DNA of 64,000 nt from Termitidicoccus mucosus (lineage in GTDB: Bacteria; Verrucomicrobiota; Verrucomicrobiia; Opitutales; Opitutaceae). The stretch spans positions 5,642,501 to 5,706,500 of the forward strand of contig NZ_CP109796.1 in NCBI RefSeq assembly GCF_038725785.1. Direction: 5' to 3'. Positions 1 to 11,022 of the stretch are shown piece after piece; positions within the stretch are counted from its first letter, which is position 1, and each line of letters begins with the position of its first letter. Both the position numbers and the translations under genes were made by a program. Under the pieces are notes generated by a model that made no database searches, was not told where the DNA came from, and worked only from the letters and a program-made list of their open reading frames with translations.

Positions 1-1112
1 ACCGCCCGCACCTGCTCGGGCGTGGGCGCGGGCATCTCCTCCAGGCGCCAGAAGCGGCCGAGCATCGCGCGGGTTTCATCGACCATGCGCAACACCTCCC
101 GCGTCGCGTGGACGAGCGCCAGCCCGGGGCTTTCCACGGCGCGCGGGTCAAGATGCGTGGCCGGACGGCCCTCGTCCTCGGCCTGCCGGGAAGCCGGCGG
201 GCCGATCATCCATGCGGCGATCCGCGTGAAGACACCGAGAAACGGCAGCGCGGCGAGCCCCGGCACGAGGTTGAAGGCGGTGTGGAACATCGCGACCTGC
301 CGCAGTTCCGATCCGGGCAGCCAGCCAAACAACGCCGCGCCCCATGATGGCACGAGCAGGAGCGGCGCGGCGGCGAGGACTTTGACGAGCAGGCTCGCAA
401 GGCCGAGCTTGCGTCCCTCGGGCACCGGCCAGCCGACGATGAGCGACGTGAGGCCGAGCCCGAGGTTGGTGCCGATCACCCACGGCACCGCGAGGCCGGC
501 CGAGAGCAAGCCGGCTGAGAGCAGGCCGAGCCCGAGGCCGATCGTCGCGGTCGAGCTTTGCAGCGCGACGGCCAGCGCCAGCGCCGCCGCGGCGACGATG
601 AGCGGATGGCCTTCCAGCAGGGCGAGCGCCTCCCGCGTCTCCGACGCGGACGCCAGCGACTCGCCGCCTTCGCCGATAAGGCGCATGGCAAGAAAAACGA
701 AGCCGAGCGAGAGCAGGCACTGCCCGATGCCGCGCAGCGTTTCCCTGCGCGTAAACTGGAAGCAACCCACGCCCGCGACCAGCAGCAGCGGCGCGTAATC
801 CTGGATGCGGAAGGCGAGCAACTGGATGGTCACCGTGATGCCCGCGCCCGCGCCAAGCAGCACCGCGAGCACGCGCTCCGCTCCCAGCTTCCCGGCGCCG
901 ATGATTTGCAGCGAGAGCAGGGAGATCCCGGTCGAACTTGGCGCGACGGTGCCCGCCGCGGCCCCGGCGGCAAACGCCCGCAACGGCCGCGCCGTGAGCG
1001 ATGCCAGCCACGTGGCGAGCCTTCCGCCAAACAAGCGGTCGAGACCTTTGCGCAAAAAGCGGATGCCAAAAAGCGTAAGCGCGACGCCACCGGCTATTTC
1101 GATCCAAGTCAT
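1..1112 (-). CDS. Na/Pi cotransporter family protein (partial, runs off left edge)
   Basis: Integral membrane protein of the Na+/phosphate symporter (NptA/YjbB-like) family; 370 residues are visible and the C-terminus is missing. The protein starts MTWIEIAGGVALTLFGIRFL at 1112. Two homologous halves carry the family's short polar signatures: PSSTG near residues 59-62 and QSSTATIG near 185-192, followed by GTNLG near 214-218 and FHTAFN near 276-281. The segments between are strongly hydrophobic. After residue 305 the sequence becomes charged and helical, as expected for the start of the cytoplasmic PhoU-like tail. The gene is divergent from the ABC transporter at 1250. The family is known to move phosphate with sodium; the real substrate here is inferred. 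Confidence 0.85.
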   Translation of the reverse strand, partial: MTWIEIAGGVALTLFGIRFLRKGLDRLFGGRLATWLASLTARPLRAFAAGAAAGTVAPSSTGISLLSLQIIGAGKLGAERVLAVLLGAGAGITVTIQLLAFRIQDYAPLLLVAGVGCFQFTRRETLRGIGQCLLSLGFVFLAMRLIGEGGESLASASETREALALLEGHPLIVAAAALALAVALQSSTATIGLGLGLLSAGLLSAGLAVPWVIGTNLGLGLTSLIVGWPVPEGRKLGLASLLVKVLAAAPLLLVPSWGAALFGWLPGSELRQVAMFHTAFNLVPGLAALPFLGVFTRIAAWMIGPPASRQAEDEGRPATHLDPRAVESPGLALVHATREVLRMVDETRAMLGRFWRLEEMPAPTPEQVRA

Positions 1113-1249
1113 CGGTGCGGAAGAATTTCATAATTCGTGGCCGAATGCCGTGTTTGTCAATCAACCATGCTGTTTGTAAATTGGTAAAATCCAGTTGGTA
1201 GCGAAAAAATCCCATCGAAATTCTTGCAACCGCGGGGACGGCGGCGAAA

Positions 1250-2155
1250 GTGAGCGCGTCAGTCATTCGCGATCTTATCCGCCAAACTGCAATCCGCCCA
1301 CTGCCGAGCCGCAAGAAGCACCAAACTCTCAAAATCCACCCGGTGACCGTACAAACGGAATTGGAAAACATCGCGCCCTCGAAACTCTCGGTGGGCGGAG
1401 TCAGCAAGCGCTTTCGCACCAAACGCGCCGAGGTGCACGCGCTTGACCGGGTGTCGCTCGAAGTCGCCGAGGGCGAGTTCGTCTGCTTGGTCGGCCCGAG
1501 CGGTTGCGGCAAGAGCACGCTGCTCAACATCATCGCCGGCCTCGACAGCGCCGACGAAGGCTCGGTATCGGCCGACGGCCAGCCCATCCGCGGACCGGGC
1601 CGCGACCGCATGGTGATGTTTCAGGAGCACGCCTTGTTCCCGTGGCTCGACGTGCTCGGCAACGTGATGTTCGGCCTCAAGCTCAAGCCCGGCCTCAACA
1701 ACAAGGAGCGCGAGGAGGTGGCGAAATATTACCTGCACCTCGTGGACCTCGACAGTTTCCTGCACGCAAACATCCATGAGCTTTCCGGCGGCATGAAGCA
1801 GCGCGTGGCGCTCGCCCGCGCCCTTGCGCCGAACCCGAAGGTGCTGCTCATGGACGAGCCGTTCGCCGCGCTCGACGCGCTCACCCGCGAGCAGCTTTAC
1901 GGCGACATCCAGCGCATCTGGGAACAGCGCAAGAAGACGATCGTGTTTGTCACGCACAACGTCCGCGAGGCCGTCTGCCTCGGCGACCGCGTGGCGCTTT
2001 TTTCGCCGCATCCCGGACGCATCCGCCAGGAGTTCGCCATCGACCTGCCGCGTCCGCGCGACATCAACAGCGTGGGCCTCGCCACGCGCTCCAGCGAAAT
2101 CATGAAGGCGCTCAAGGGCTACATCGGCTCGACCGAAACGGAGGTGGCCGAATGA
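1250..2155 (+). CDS. ABC transporter ATP-binding protein, nitrate/sulfonate/taurine type
   Basis: ATPase of an SsuB/TauB/NrtD-like importer. Walker A GPSGCGKST lies at residues 82-90, the signature LSGGMKQR at 178-185, Walker B VLLMDEP at 198-204 and the H-loop histidine near 236. The Q-loop region reads MVMFQEHALFPWLDV, typical of this subfamily. Homology begins only near residue 46, so the GTG at 1250 may be too early; an in-frame GTG at 1343 would give a more usual N-terminus. The stop overlaps the start of the permease by 4 bp, so the two are translationally coupled. No substrate-binding protein gene is adjacent, so the substrate cannot be assigned. Confidence 0.9.
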   Translation: MSASVIRDLIRQTAIRPLPSRKKHQTLKIHPVTVQTELENIAPSKLSVGGVSKRFRTKRAEVHALDRVSLEVAEGEFVCLVGPSGCGKSTLLNIIAGLDSADEGSVSADGQPIRGPGRDRMVMFQEHALFPWLDVLGNVMFGLKLKPGLNNKEREEVAKYYLHLVDLDSFLHANIHELSGGMKQRVALARALAPNPKVLLMDEPFAALDALTREQLYGDIQRIWEQRKKTIVFVTHNVREAVCLGDRVALFSPHPGRIRQEFAIDLPRPRDINSVGLATRSSEIMKALKGYIGSTETEVAE

Positions 2156-2919
2156 AACGCATCGTCACCGCCACCCTCTTTTTCGCGGCGCTGCTCGTCG
2201 GATGGGAAATCATCAAGCGCGCGGGCATCGATTCGTTGCGGCTCATGCCTTCGACGCTCGATGTCGCCCGTTATCTCGCCGGCGTGCTCGCGGACGGCAC
2301 GCTCGCCTCGGCGTCGTTCGTCACGGTAAAGCGCCTGCTGCTCGGCTACGCCAGCGGCATCGTCATCGGCCTGCCGCTCGGGCTGCTCACGGCGCGCTTC
2401 AAGGTCTGCCAGGACACCATCGGGCTGCTCGCGCTCGGCCTGCAAACGCTGCCCAGCGTGTGCTGGGTGCCGATCGCGCTGCTGTCATTCGGCCAGACGG
2501 AGTCGGCGATGTTTTTCATCGTGGTGATGGGCACGCTCTGGTCGGTCATCATCGCGACCGACACGGGCGTGCGCACCATCCCGCCGATTTACGCGCGCGC
2601 GGCGCGCACGATGGGTTCGCACGGCCTGCATACCTGGATGAAGGTGATGCTGCCGGCGTCGCTGCCGTTCGTGGTGAGCGGCATGAAACAGGGCTGGGCC
2701 TTTGCGTGGCGCTCGCTCATGGCGGCGGAGATTTTTGTGACCATCCTGACCGGCTTCGGCCTCGGGCAGCTCCTGCACTACGGACGCGAACTCAATGCGA
2801 TGGACCAAGTCGTCGGCGTGATGCTGGTGATCGTGGTGATCGGGTTGCTGGCGGACAAAATCATGTTCGCGCCCGCCGAGCGTTTTCTCCACCGCCGCTG
2901 GGGGACGCAGGGGAAGTGA
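2152..2919 (+). CDS. ABC transporter permease, nitrate/sulfonate/taurine type
   Basis: Inner-membrane permease of the SsuC/TauC family, 255 residues, about six hydrophobic segments. It starts with ATG overlapping the upstream ATPase stop (ATGA). The cytoplasmic EAA loop is recognisable around residues 145-175 (ARAARTMGSHGLHTWMKVML followed by PASLP). The length is normal for the family. The stop codon at 2917-2919 touches the first arm of a 31-bp inverted repeat, so the gene is immediately followed by a hairpin rather than by a binding-protein gene. It works with the ATPase at 1250; the periplasmic receptor must be encoded elsewhere or be absent. Confidence 0.9.
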   Translation: MKRIVTATLFFAALLVGWEIIKRAGIDSLRLMPSTLDVARYLAGVLADGTLASASFVTVKRLLLGYASGIVIGLPLGLLTARFKVCQDTIGLLALGLQTLPSVCWVPIALLSFGQTESAMFFIVVMGTLWSVIIATDTGVRTIPPIYARAARTMGSHGLHTWMKVMLPASLPFVVSGMKQGWAFAWRSLMAAEIFVTILTGFGLGQLLHYGRELNAMDQVVGVMLVIVVIGLLADKIMFAPAERFLHRRWGTQGK

Positions 2920-3006
2920 AGTAACAAGTGACAAGTGGCAAGTAACAAGAACCAGCGCAGCCTCGCACCCGGCTTCTTGTTACTTGCCACTTGTCACTTG
3001 TTACTT
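2919..3006. repeat. Heptad palindrome, AAGTRRC type (31-nt perfect arms)
   Basis: Arm 1 (2919-2949) is four 7-nt units aagtaac-aagtgac-aagtggc-aagtaac plus aag. Arm 2 (2976-3006) is its exact reverse complement, with a 26-nt spacer. It lies between the permease stop and the convergent recJ end and could act as a bidirectional hairpin, but lacks a T-run. Related copies are at 12668-12766 (in rnpA) and one arm at 28079-28110. Confidence 0.9.
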
Positions 3007-3017
3007 TCTACCCGGCA

Positions 3018-4733
3018 TCACTCGCTTTCGCGCCAGTCGATCAGCTCGAGCTGGAGGAGCTTGCGGTCGTTGTAATAGTTCCAGGCAATCTCCACGGCCA
3101 TGTCGATCGGCACGCCGACGGGCGGGATGTTGTCGGCCATCTTCCATGCCACGCCAAAAAGACGCCGCCCTGTGCCATCGTCGAAATTGAAACGAAAATG
3201 CTGCCCGCGGAAGATGTCGGGGCGTTGCTGGAGCGTGACGCGGCGGATGCCGAAAACGGGCTCGGAGTTGCCCTGGCCGAAGGGATGCAGCGCGCAGATG
3301 TCGCCCATCAGGCGCTCGCCGATTTCGCGCGGGGTGATCCAGGTGGCGATGTCGAGCGTGGGGCCGTTGAGGCCGCCGCCCGTATGGTTGCGGATGGATT
3401 CGACGAAGCGGGCGCGGAAGTCGTCGATGTGGCATTGGGCGAGCGACACGCCGATGGCCATGGGATGGCCGCCCCAGCTGAGGAGGTGTTCGCAGCAGGT
3501 GCCGAGCACTTCGACAAGGCTCACGCCATCCACGCTGCGACCCGAGCCCTTGGCCTGCTCGCCTTCGTTGCCGAGGACGATGCAGGGGCGGTTGTATTTG
3601 CGGGAGACGCGGCCGGCGACGATGCCGACGACGCCGGGATGCCAGCTTTCGCCATAGAGCACGATGCCGGGATCGGCGGCGTATTTTCCCTCGACGAGGC
3701 GCTCGGCCTCCTCGGTGATCTGGCGCTCGATGTCCTGGCGCTCGCGGTTGAGTTCGTTGAGGCGCTGGGCGGTTTCGTTGCAGAAATCCGCGTCGTCGCT
3801 GAGCATGAGCTCGACGGAGAGGGAGGCGTCGTCGAGGCGTCCGCTGGCGTTGATGCGCGGTCCCAGCCGGAAGGAGACGTCGACGGGCATGATCTCGTTT
3901 TCGGGGCGCACGCCCGCGACTTGCATGAGCGCCTGGAGGCCGGGGCGGCGCGTGGTCTGGAGAATGCGCAGCCCCTGGCGGGCGAGAATGCGGTTTTCGC
4001 CGTGCAGCGGGACGAGGTCGGCGACGGTGCCGAGCGCGACGAGGTCGAGCGAGTCGCGGAGCTTGATCTCGAAGGCGGTCGGGTGGTTCTCGGCGCGGAG
4101 CTGCTTGAGCAGGCCGTGGGCGAGCTTGAAGACGAGGCCGACGGTGCAGAGGTCGCGCCAGGCGCCGTCGTCGCCGTTGTTGTGGACGTGGGGGTTGATG
4201 AGGATGGCCTGCCCGACGACTTCCTCCTTGGAGCGGTGGTGATCGACCACGATGACGTCGATGCCCTGGGCGCGGAGGTAGCCGATCTCGTCGTGGGAAT
4301 TGGTGCCGCAGTCGAGGGCGACGAAGAGCGAGGGTTTCCCCTGCTCAAGGGCGCGGTCGATGGCGCTGCGCGAGAGCCCGTAGCCGTCCTCCATGCGGCG
4401 GGGAACGATGAAGCGCGGGTGCAGGCCGAAGCGGCGGAGAATGCTGACGAGGAGCGCGGTGGAGCTGACGCCATCGACATCGTAGTCGCCGAGCACGACG
4501 ATGTCCTCGCGCCCGGCGATGGCGGCGCGGAGGCGGTCGGCCGCGGCGACTACATTGTGGACGAGGAACGGGTCGCTCAGCTCGCTGAGCGCGGGGTGGA
4601 GAAATTTGGCGGCGCGCGCGGCGTCGGCGAGGCCGGCGCGCAGGAGAAGTTCCGCGAGCACGGGGCTCACGCTGGCGCCACGACTGAGCGCATCGACTTC
4701 CCCGGGGGGAAACGGTTGGTATATCCAGCGCAT
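3018..4733 (-). CDS. recJ: Single-stranded-DNA-specific exonuclease RecJ
   Basis: 5'-3' single-strand DNA exonuclease of the DHH superfamily, acting in recombination and repair. The protein begins MRWIYQPFPPGEVDALSRG at 4733. The DHH domain shows GDYDVDGVSST (about residues 82-92) and VVDHHRS (about 154-160); the C-terminal DHHA1 domain has SWGGHPMAIGVSL and is followed by the OB-like domain with FGQGNSEPVFGI. About 571 residues, normal length. An upstream ATG at 4784 would add residues encoded by a repeat arm (4740-4770), so 4733 is preferred. Downstream of yajC-secDF on the same strand with a 122-bp gap, so it may be co-transcribed. Confidence 0.95.
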   Translation of the reverse strand: MRWIYQPFPPGEVDALSRGASVSPVLAELLLRAGLADAARAAKFLHPALSELSDPFLVHNVVAAADRLRAAIAGREDIVVLGDYDVDGVSSTALLVSILRRFGLHPRFIVPRRMEDGYGLSRSAIDRALEQGKPSLFVALDCGTNSHDEIGYLRAQGIDVIVVDHHRSKEEVVGQAILINPHVHNNGDDGAWRDLCTVGLVFKLAHGLLKQLRAENHPTAFEIKLRDSLDLVALGTVADLVPLHGENRILARQGLRILQTTRRPGLQALMQVAGVRPENEIMPVDVSFRLGPRINASGRLDDASLSVELMLSDDADFCNETAQRLNELNRERQDIERQITEEAERLVEGKYAADPGIVLYGESWHPGVVGIVAGRVSRKYNRPCIVLGNEGEQAKGSGRSVDGVSLVEVLGTCCEHLLSWGGHPMAIGVSLAQCHIDDFRARFVESIRNHTGGGLNGPTLDIATWITPREIGERLMGDICALHPFGQGNSEPVFGIRRVTLQQRPDIFRGQHFRFNFDDGTGRRLFGVAWKMADNIPPVGVPIDMAVEIAWNYYNDRKLLQLELIDWRESE

Positions 4734-4739
4734 GGCTCG

Positions 4740-4851
4740 AATGCGGAATGCGGATTTCGGAACACGGAATGGGGGCGCTTTCACGCCGGCTGCAAACGGG
4801 CGCGGAGGCGCCCGCCGTTAATTCCGCAATCCGCAATCCTAATTCCGCATT
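4740..4851. repeat. Heptad palindrome, AATGCGG type
   Basis: Left arm 4740-4770 reads aatgcgg-aatgcgg-atttcgg-aacacgg-aat (7-nt period, 31 nt). The right arm 4821-4851 is an imperfect reverse complement built of attccgc/aatccgc units. The spacer contains its own GC-rich inverted repeat (ggcgcccgcc region). The element fills the gap between secDF and recJ. A single arm of the same type is at 22881-22918 inside rsmI. Confidence 0.85.
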
Positions 4852-4855
4852 GGTT

Positions 4856-7408
4856 TTACTCGGAGGCCTTGCTGGCGCCCTGCCACTCGTAGGTGGGGCG
4901 CACGTCCTGGTGTTTCTCGACGCGCTTGCGGTCGCCTTTGTGCCACCAATAGAAGACTTGGGAGGCGATGAAGATGGCCGAGAAGGTGGAGGTGAGAACG
5001 CCCATCGTGAAGGTGAACGCGATGTCCTTGAGCACGCCGGTGCCCCAGATCCAGAGCGAGGCGGAGGCCAGGAAGGTCGTGGTCGCCGTCATGATCGTGC
5101 GGGCAAAGACCTTGCTGATGGCGTTGTTGACCACGTCGCGCAGGGAGGTGTTGGGATTGAGGCGGAGTTCCTCGCGGATGCGGTCGAAGACCACCACGGT
5201 CTCGTTGATCGAGTAACCCGCGATGGCGAGGATCGCAGCCACCATCGGCGCCGAGAAATGGTGCCCGGTCAGCACGAAGAGGCCGATGGCCATCAGGATG
5301 TCGTGGAACGAGGAGAACATCGCGCCGATGCCGAAGCCGAACTCGAAGCGGAAGGCGATGTAGAGCAGGATGACGCCCATCGAGGCGAGGACCGCGACGA
5401 GGGCGTTGTAGAGGATTTCGTCGCCGATGGTCTTGCCGATGACGCTGGTGCCGAGGTTGACGAAGCCGGCCTGCGGGAAGGCTTTTTGCAGGGCGGCGAA
5501 GAGCGCGTCGGACTTGCCGGTCTCGGTTTCGATGCGGAGCATTTCCTGGCTGCCGCCGATGGCGCTGATGTAGGCGGGGACGACTTCGCCGAGGTTGCCG
5601 GCGGCGGCGACTTCGCGGATTTTGCCGGTGTCGATTTGCTCCTTGTATTGGAGGGTGATCGCGTCGCCGCCCCTGAAGTCGATGCCGTAGATGTTGTTGC
5701 CTTTGTAGATGACGACGGCGAGGCCGGCGAACACCACGATCCACGAGGCGATGAAGGCGGGCTTGCCGAAGCGCACCCAGTCCACGTGGAGGTTTTTCAG
5801 CATGCGGCGCATGGTGAATTTCTTTACGAGGCCGGAGGTGAACATCCATTCGAGCGTGAGATGGGCGACCACGAGCACGGAGAACAGGGTGGAGATGACG
5901 CCGATGCAGAGCGTGACGCCGAAGCCCTTGATCGGGCCGGTGCCGAGGAAGATCATGATCGCGCAGACGATGAGCTGCACGAAGTGCGCGTCGAGGATGG
6001 TCCAGAGGGCTTTCATGAAGCCGTTCTGGTTGGCCGAGGCGAGGGATTTGCCTTCGGCGAGCTCTTCGCGCATGCGCTCGTAGATGAGGATGTTCGCGTC
6101 CACCGCCATGCCGATGGTGAGCACGATGCCGGCGAGGCCGGGCAGCGTGAGGGTGGCGCCGAGGCGGGCCATGAAGCCGAAGATGATGATGACGTTGATC
6201 GCGAGCGTGCAGACGGCGACAAAGCCGCCCGTGGTGTAAAAGGTGACCATGAACGCGGCGACGAGCGCGGTGCCGATGATCGAGGCGCGCACACCGCTGT
6301 CCACGGCGTCCTGCGCGAGCGAGGGGCCGACCTCGTATTGCTCCATGACGACCATGGGGACGTCGAGCGGGTTGTTGAGGACGTTGGCGAGGTTCTGGGC
6401 CTCGCGGTCGGTGAAGCTGCCGGTGATCTGGGCGGTGGGGCTGTTGATTTCCTCGCGGACGGTCGGGGCGGAGTAGAGTTTGCCGTCGAGCACGATGGCG
6501 AGGCGTCCGTAGGGGAGGTTGTTGGATTGCGCGTTTTCGACGATGGAGCGGGTGACCTGGGCGAAACGGGAGCGGCCCTCGTCGGTGAATTGCAGGATGA
6601 TCTCGGGCTTGCCGTATTGGTCGGGGCGGGCGAAGGCCTGTTTCATGATTTTGCCGTCGGCCTCGGGCACGCGCTTGATGTAGATTTCCTCGACGTGCGT
6701 GCCGGAGCGGGAATCCTCCTCCAGCGTCATGCGTTCAAAACCGACCGGGGTCTGTCCGCCGGTCATCGCGGGCGTGAGCGTGGGATGGACGATGCGGAAC
6801 TGGAGCAGGGCGGGTTTCTGGAGGCTGTCGATGACGTCGGGGTTGTCCTTGGTGTTGACGCCGGGGAGCTGGACTTCGAGGCGGCTGTCGCCGACCGGGC
6901 GGATGATGGGCTCGGTGACGCCGAAGGCGTTGATACGGCTGCCGATGATGTCGATGGCCTTCGTGAGCTTTTCCTTGCGCTCGTCGGAGCGCATGTTTTC
7001 GAGCGCGGAGGGGGCGATCTCGAGGGTGAAGGCGACGCCGCCCTTGAGGTCGAGGCCGAGCTGGAGGCGGGCCTTGGATTCCTTGAGCAGGTGGTCGAGG
7101 AGGATGGCGTTTTTCTTCTCGATGTTTTTCACGTCCCCGAGGTTGAGTTTCGGGAAGTGGCTTTCCGTGAGGTCGATTTTGCGCTCGGCGGCGAGTTGCT
7201 TGAGGGCGATGAACGCGCTGGGCGCCTGATGGGCGTCCCTGCGGGCGACGGCCTCCTTGAGCAGCGCATCGAATTCGGACTGCTTGGCCTGGGCCTCGAC
7301 TTTTACGAAGTCCACAAATTCCCGGTCTTTCAGCGGGAACATTGAGTATGCAAAAAAGACCACCACAGCGATGCTGAGGAGGACTTTCCAGAAGTTGCGT
7401 TTAGGCAT
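4856..7408 (-). CDS. secDF: Protein translocase subunits SecD and SecF fused (SecDF)
   Basis: Proton-driven accessory of the Sec translocon, 850 residues, with SecD and SecF in one chain. The N-terminus has one membrane helix (about residues 8-24), then the periplasmic P1 region with LGLDLKGGVAFTLEI near 118-132. The SecD membrane block contains VLTIGMAVDANILIYERMRE, a hallmark of SecD/RND proteins. The SecF half begins around residue 545 and shows IDFRGGDAI near 575 and a second block with SINETVVVFDRIREELR. Both halves are full length. It follows yajC on the same strand (164-bp gap) and precedes recJ. Start ATG at 7408 gives MPKRNFWKVLLSIAVVVFFA, a good signal-anchor. Confidence 0.96.
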   Translation of the reverse strand: MPKRNFWKVLLSIAVVVFFAYSMFPLKDREFVDFVKVEAQAKQSEFDALLKEAVARRDAHQAPSAFIALKQLAAERKIDLTESHFPKLNLGDVKNIEKKNAILLDHLLKESKARLQLGLDLKGGVAFTLEIAPSALENMRSDERKEKLTKAIDIIGSRINAFGVTEPIIRPVGDSRLEVQLPGVNTKDNPDVIDSLQKPALLQFRIVHPTLTPAMTGGQTPVGFERMTLEEDSRSGTHVEEIYIKRVPEADGKIMKQAFARPDQYGKPEIILQFTDEGRSRFAQVTRSIVENAQSNNLPYGRLAIVLDGKLYSAPTVREEINSPTAQITGSFTDREAQNLANVLNNPLDVPMVVMEQYEVGPSLAQDAVDSGVRASIIGTALVAAFMVTFYTTGGFVAVCTLAINVIIIFGFMARLGATLTLPGLAGIVLTIGMAVDANILIYERMREELAEGKSLASANQNGFMKALWTILDAHFVQLIVCAIMIFLGTGPIKGFGVTLCIGVISTLFSVLVVAHLTLEWMFTSGLVKKFTMRRMLKNLHVDWVRFGKPAFIASWIVVFAGLAVVIYKGNNIYGIDFRGGDAITLQYKEQIDTGKIREVAAAGNLGEVVPAYISAIGGSQEMLRIETETGKSDALFAALQKAFPQAGFVNLGTSVIGKTIGDEILYNALVAVLASMGVILLYIAFRFEFGFGIGAMFSSFHDILMAIGLFVLTGHHFSAPMVAAILAIAGYSINETVVVFDRIREELRLNPNTSLRDVVNNAISKVFARTIMTATTTFLASASLWIWGTGVLKDIAFTFTMGVLTSTFSAIFIASQVFYWWHKGDRKRVEKHQDVRPTYEWQGASKASE

Positions 7409-7572
7409 GTGTTATTTGGGTTTAAAAAGTGTTGCGGAGCGGGGGCGTTGGGACGGCGGCATGGGACGCCGCAAAGTGAATCGGAGCGGATGATTCGTCC
7501 CGGTGGTCGCCGTCCTTTTGCGGTCGCGTGGTCGCTGGGGTTTCCTTTTTCTTCCGCGATGACACGCGGGGC

Positions 7573-7932
7573 TTACTTCTTTTCCTCGCCGCCGCTCTTT
7601 TTGGCAACGACGCTGGTGATGTAGCCCTTGCCCACCTCGATCTTGGTGTTGTCGGAGATGCGGATGACGAAGCGGTCGTCCTTCTTGGCCGTGATGTGGC
7701 CGTAGATGCCGCCGGCGGTGATGACCTCGTCGCCGGCATCGAGCGAGGCGAGCATCTGCTGATGCTGCTTCTGCTTTTTGCGCTGGGGCGCGATCATGAG
7801 AAAATACATCGCCACGAAAATCAGGATGAAGGGGAGAAAGGACATGAGGCTGGCGCCGGAACGGCCACCTTCGGCCGGGGCGGTCTGGGCCAGAAAAAGC
7901 AGTGAACTGTCGAGCAGAGCGGATATTTTCAT
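7573..7932 (-). CDS. yajC: Preprotein translocase subunit YajC
   Basis: Small single-span inner-membrane partner of SecDF, 119 residues. Start ATG at 7932 gives MKISALLDSSLLFLAQTAPA. A membrane helix (LMSFLPFILIFVAMYFLMI, about residues 29-47) is followed at once by the diagnostic PQRKKQKQHQQML and the conserved GDEVITAGGIYGHI. The tail is Lys/Glu-rich. Upstream in-frame start codons reach into the divergent speA region and have no homology. The gene is first in a yajC-secDF-recJ run on the minus strand. The 164 bp before secDF hold only a short GC hairpin. Confidence 0.95.
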   Translation of the reverse strand: MKISALLDSSLLFLAQTAPAEGGRSGASLMSFLPFILIFVAMYFLMIAPQRKKQKQHQQMLASLDAGDEVITAGGIYGHITAKKDDRFVIRISDNTKIEVGKGYITSVVAKKSGGEEKK

Positions 7933-8024
7933 CGTTGCGTGTTGTCGGTTTTGGAAAAAGAAACGAGAACTTAACTCCGTCCGGGAAACAAATAGCAAGC
8001 AAACAGTCCACATTCCTCACCGCC

Positions 8025-9964
<1,940 letters not shown>

Positions 9965-9968
<4 letters not shown>

Positions 9969-10951
9969 CGCGGGTTTCCCGTGCGGGATCCCGTATTACA
10001 CCCATGGATACAACGATGCCGGTGCGCGCGTATTTTGACACAGGGCGGGGCGTCATTGTCGCCCTCGCGTTTTTCCTCGCCCTTCTCCCGGCCTGCACCC
10101 GCCCGCCGGCGGCGCTCGGACAAACCGGCGTGCTGGCCCATCCCGCGATCGACGAATCCAGCGGACTCGCCCCCTCGCGCCGCGCCGACAACCTCCTCTG
10201 GACGCACAACGACAGCGACGGCGAACCCGTGCTCTATGCCATCGCTCCCGACGGCCGTTTTCTGGGCTCGGTGCGCATCGCCGGCCTCCTCAACACCGAC
10301 TGGGAGGACATCGCCTCCTTCGAGCTCGACGGCCGCGCCTGGCTGCTCATCGCCGACACCGGCGACAACAACAGTGTCCGCCACGACTGCGCCCTGCATA
10401 TCATCGCCGAGCCCGATCCCGCCGCGCTCTCGCCCTCGCTCGAACTCTCCGCCTCCGTGGCCTGGCGCATCCCCGTGCGTTATCCCGACGGCCCGCACGA
10501 TTGCGAGTCCGTGGCCGTTGACACCCGGGAAGGCCGGGTCTGGCTCCTCATAAAACGCGAAAACCCCAACCGCCTCGCCTCGCTCCCGCTTCGTCCCGCC
10601 GCCGGCGCGGTCCCCGCCGCCACTTTTCACGGCGCGGTTCCGCACATTCCCCAGCCCGACTCGAAGCAGCGCCTGCTTCCGATCCCGACCGGACGCTACC
10701 GCGGCCAGCCCACGGCGATGGACTTTGCCGCCGACGGCAGCGCCGCCGTCGTGCTCACTTACGGCGACACGCTCCTCTTCCCGCGACACGACGGCGAAAA
10801 CTGGTCCGCCGCGCTCGCCCGCGAACCCGTCGTCCTGCCGCCGCACAACCTTGGCCAGGCCGAGGCCGCCTGTTTTTCCCGCGATTCCCGCGCCATTTTT
10901 GTCACCGAGGAGAAGCCGCACGCCCCGCTTTTGCGTTACGACCTCCGGTAA
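9965..10951 (+). CDS. Putative lipoprotein, beta-propeller-like
   Basis: Unrecognised protein of up to 328 residues. Its start overlaps the speA stop (ATGA), suggesting translational coupling. In-frame ATGs at 10004 and 10016 would give a more normal signal peptide: a hydrophobic stretch VIVALAFFLALLPAC ends in a lipobox-like LLPAC with Cys near residue 44. The mature part has repeated aromatic/Asp-Gly segments (LLWTHNDSDG, WEDIASFELDG, LLIADTGDNN, ESVAVDTREGRVWLL, TAMDFAADG), suggesting blades of a beta-propeller, as in SdiA-regulated or esterase-like phytase-type domains. Function unknown; an outer-membrane or periplasmic location is inferred. Confidence 0.7.
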
Positions 10952-10954
10952 AAA

Positions 10955-11022
10955 TCGTTCTCGTTCCCGAAACGTTGCGCAAAAAAGAGAGAACGGGAAC
11001 GAGTAAAAGAACGAGAACGATT
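10955..11022. repeat. Hexad palindrome, GAACGA type
   Basis: Imperfect inverted repeat: the left side reads atcgttctcgttcccg and the right side gaacgg-gaacga-gtaaaa-gaacga-gaacga-tt, a 6-nt period. It sits just after the lipoprotein stop and could double as a terminator hairpin, although no T-run follows. A related tract is at 47443-47496. Confidence 0.7.

Noticed and set aside
1154-1181. Possible sigma-70 promoter (TTGTCA, 16 bp, GTAAAT) before the ABC transporter
   Set aside because: The -10 match is weak and a promoter consensus for this organism is unknown; not strong enough to annotate.
148-1611. 487-codon minus-strand ORF across the left edge
   Set aside because: It crosses two real genes in the wrong frame; the Na/Pi transporter frame on the same strand shows the conserved motifs instead.
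2991-4892. Long plus-strand ORF (633 codons) opposite recJ
   Set aside because: Antisense shadow of a clearly conserved gene; Asp/Glu/Ala/Gly-rich sequence without domains, caused by high GC3 in recJ.
4748-7345. Very long plus-strand ORF (865 codons) opposite secDF
   Set aside because: Shadow frame of secDF; low-complexity Glu/Asp/Gly/His composition and no motif.
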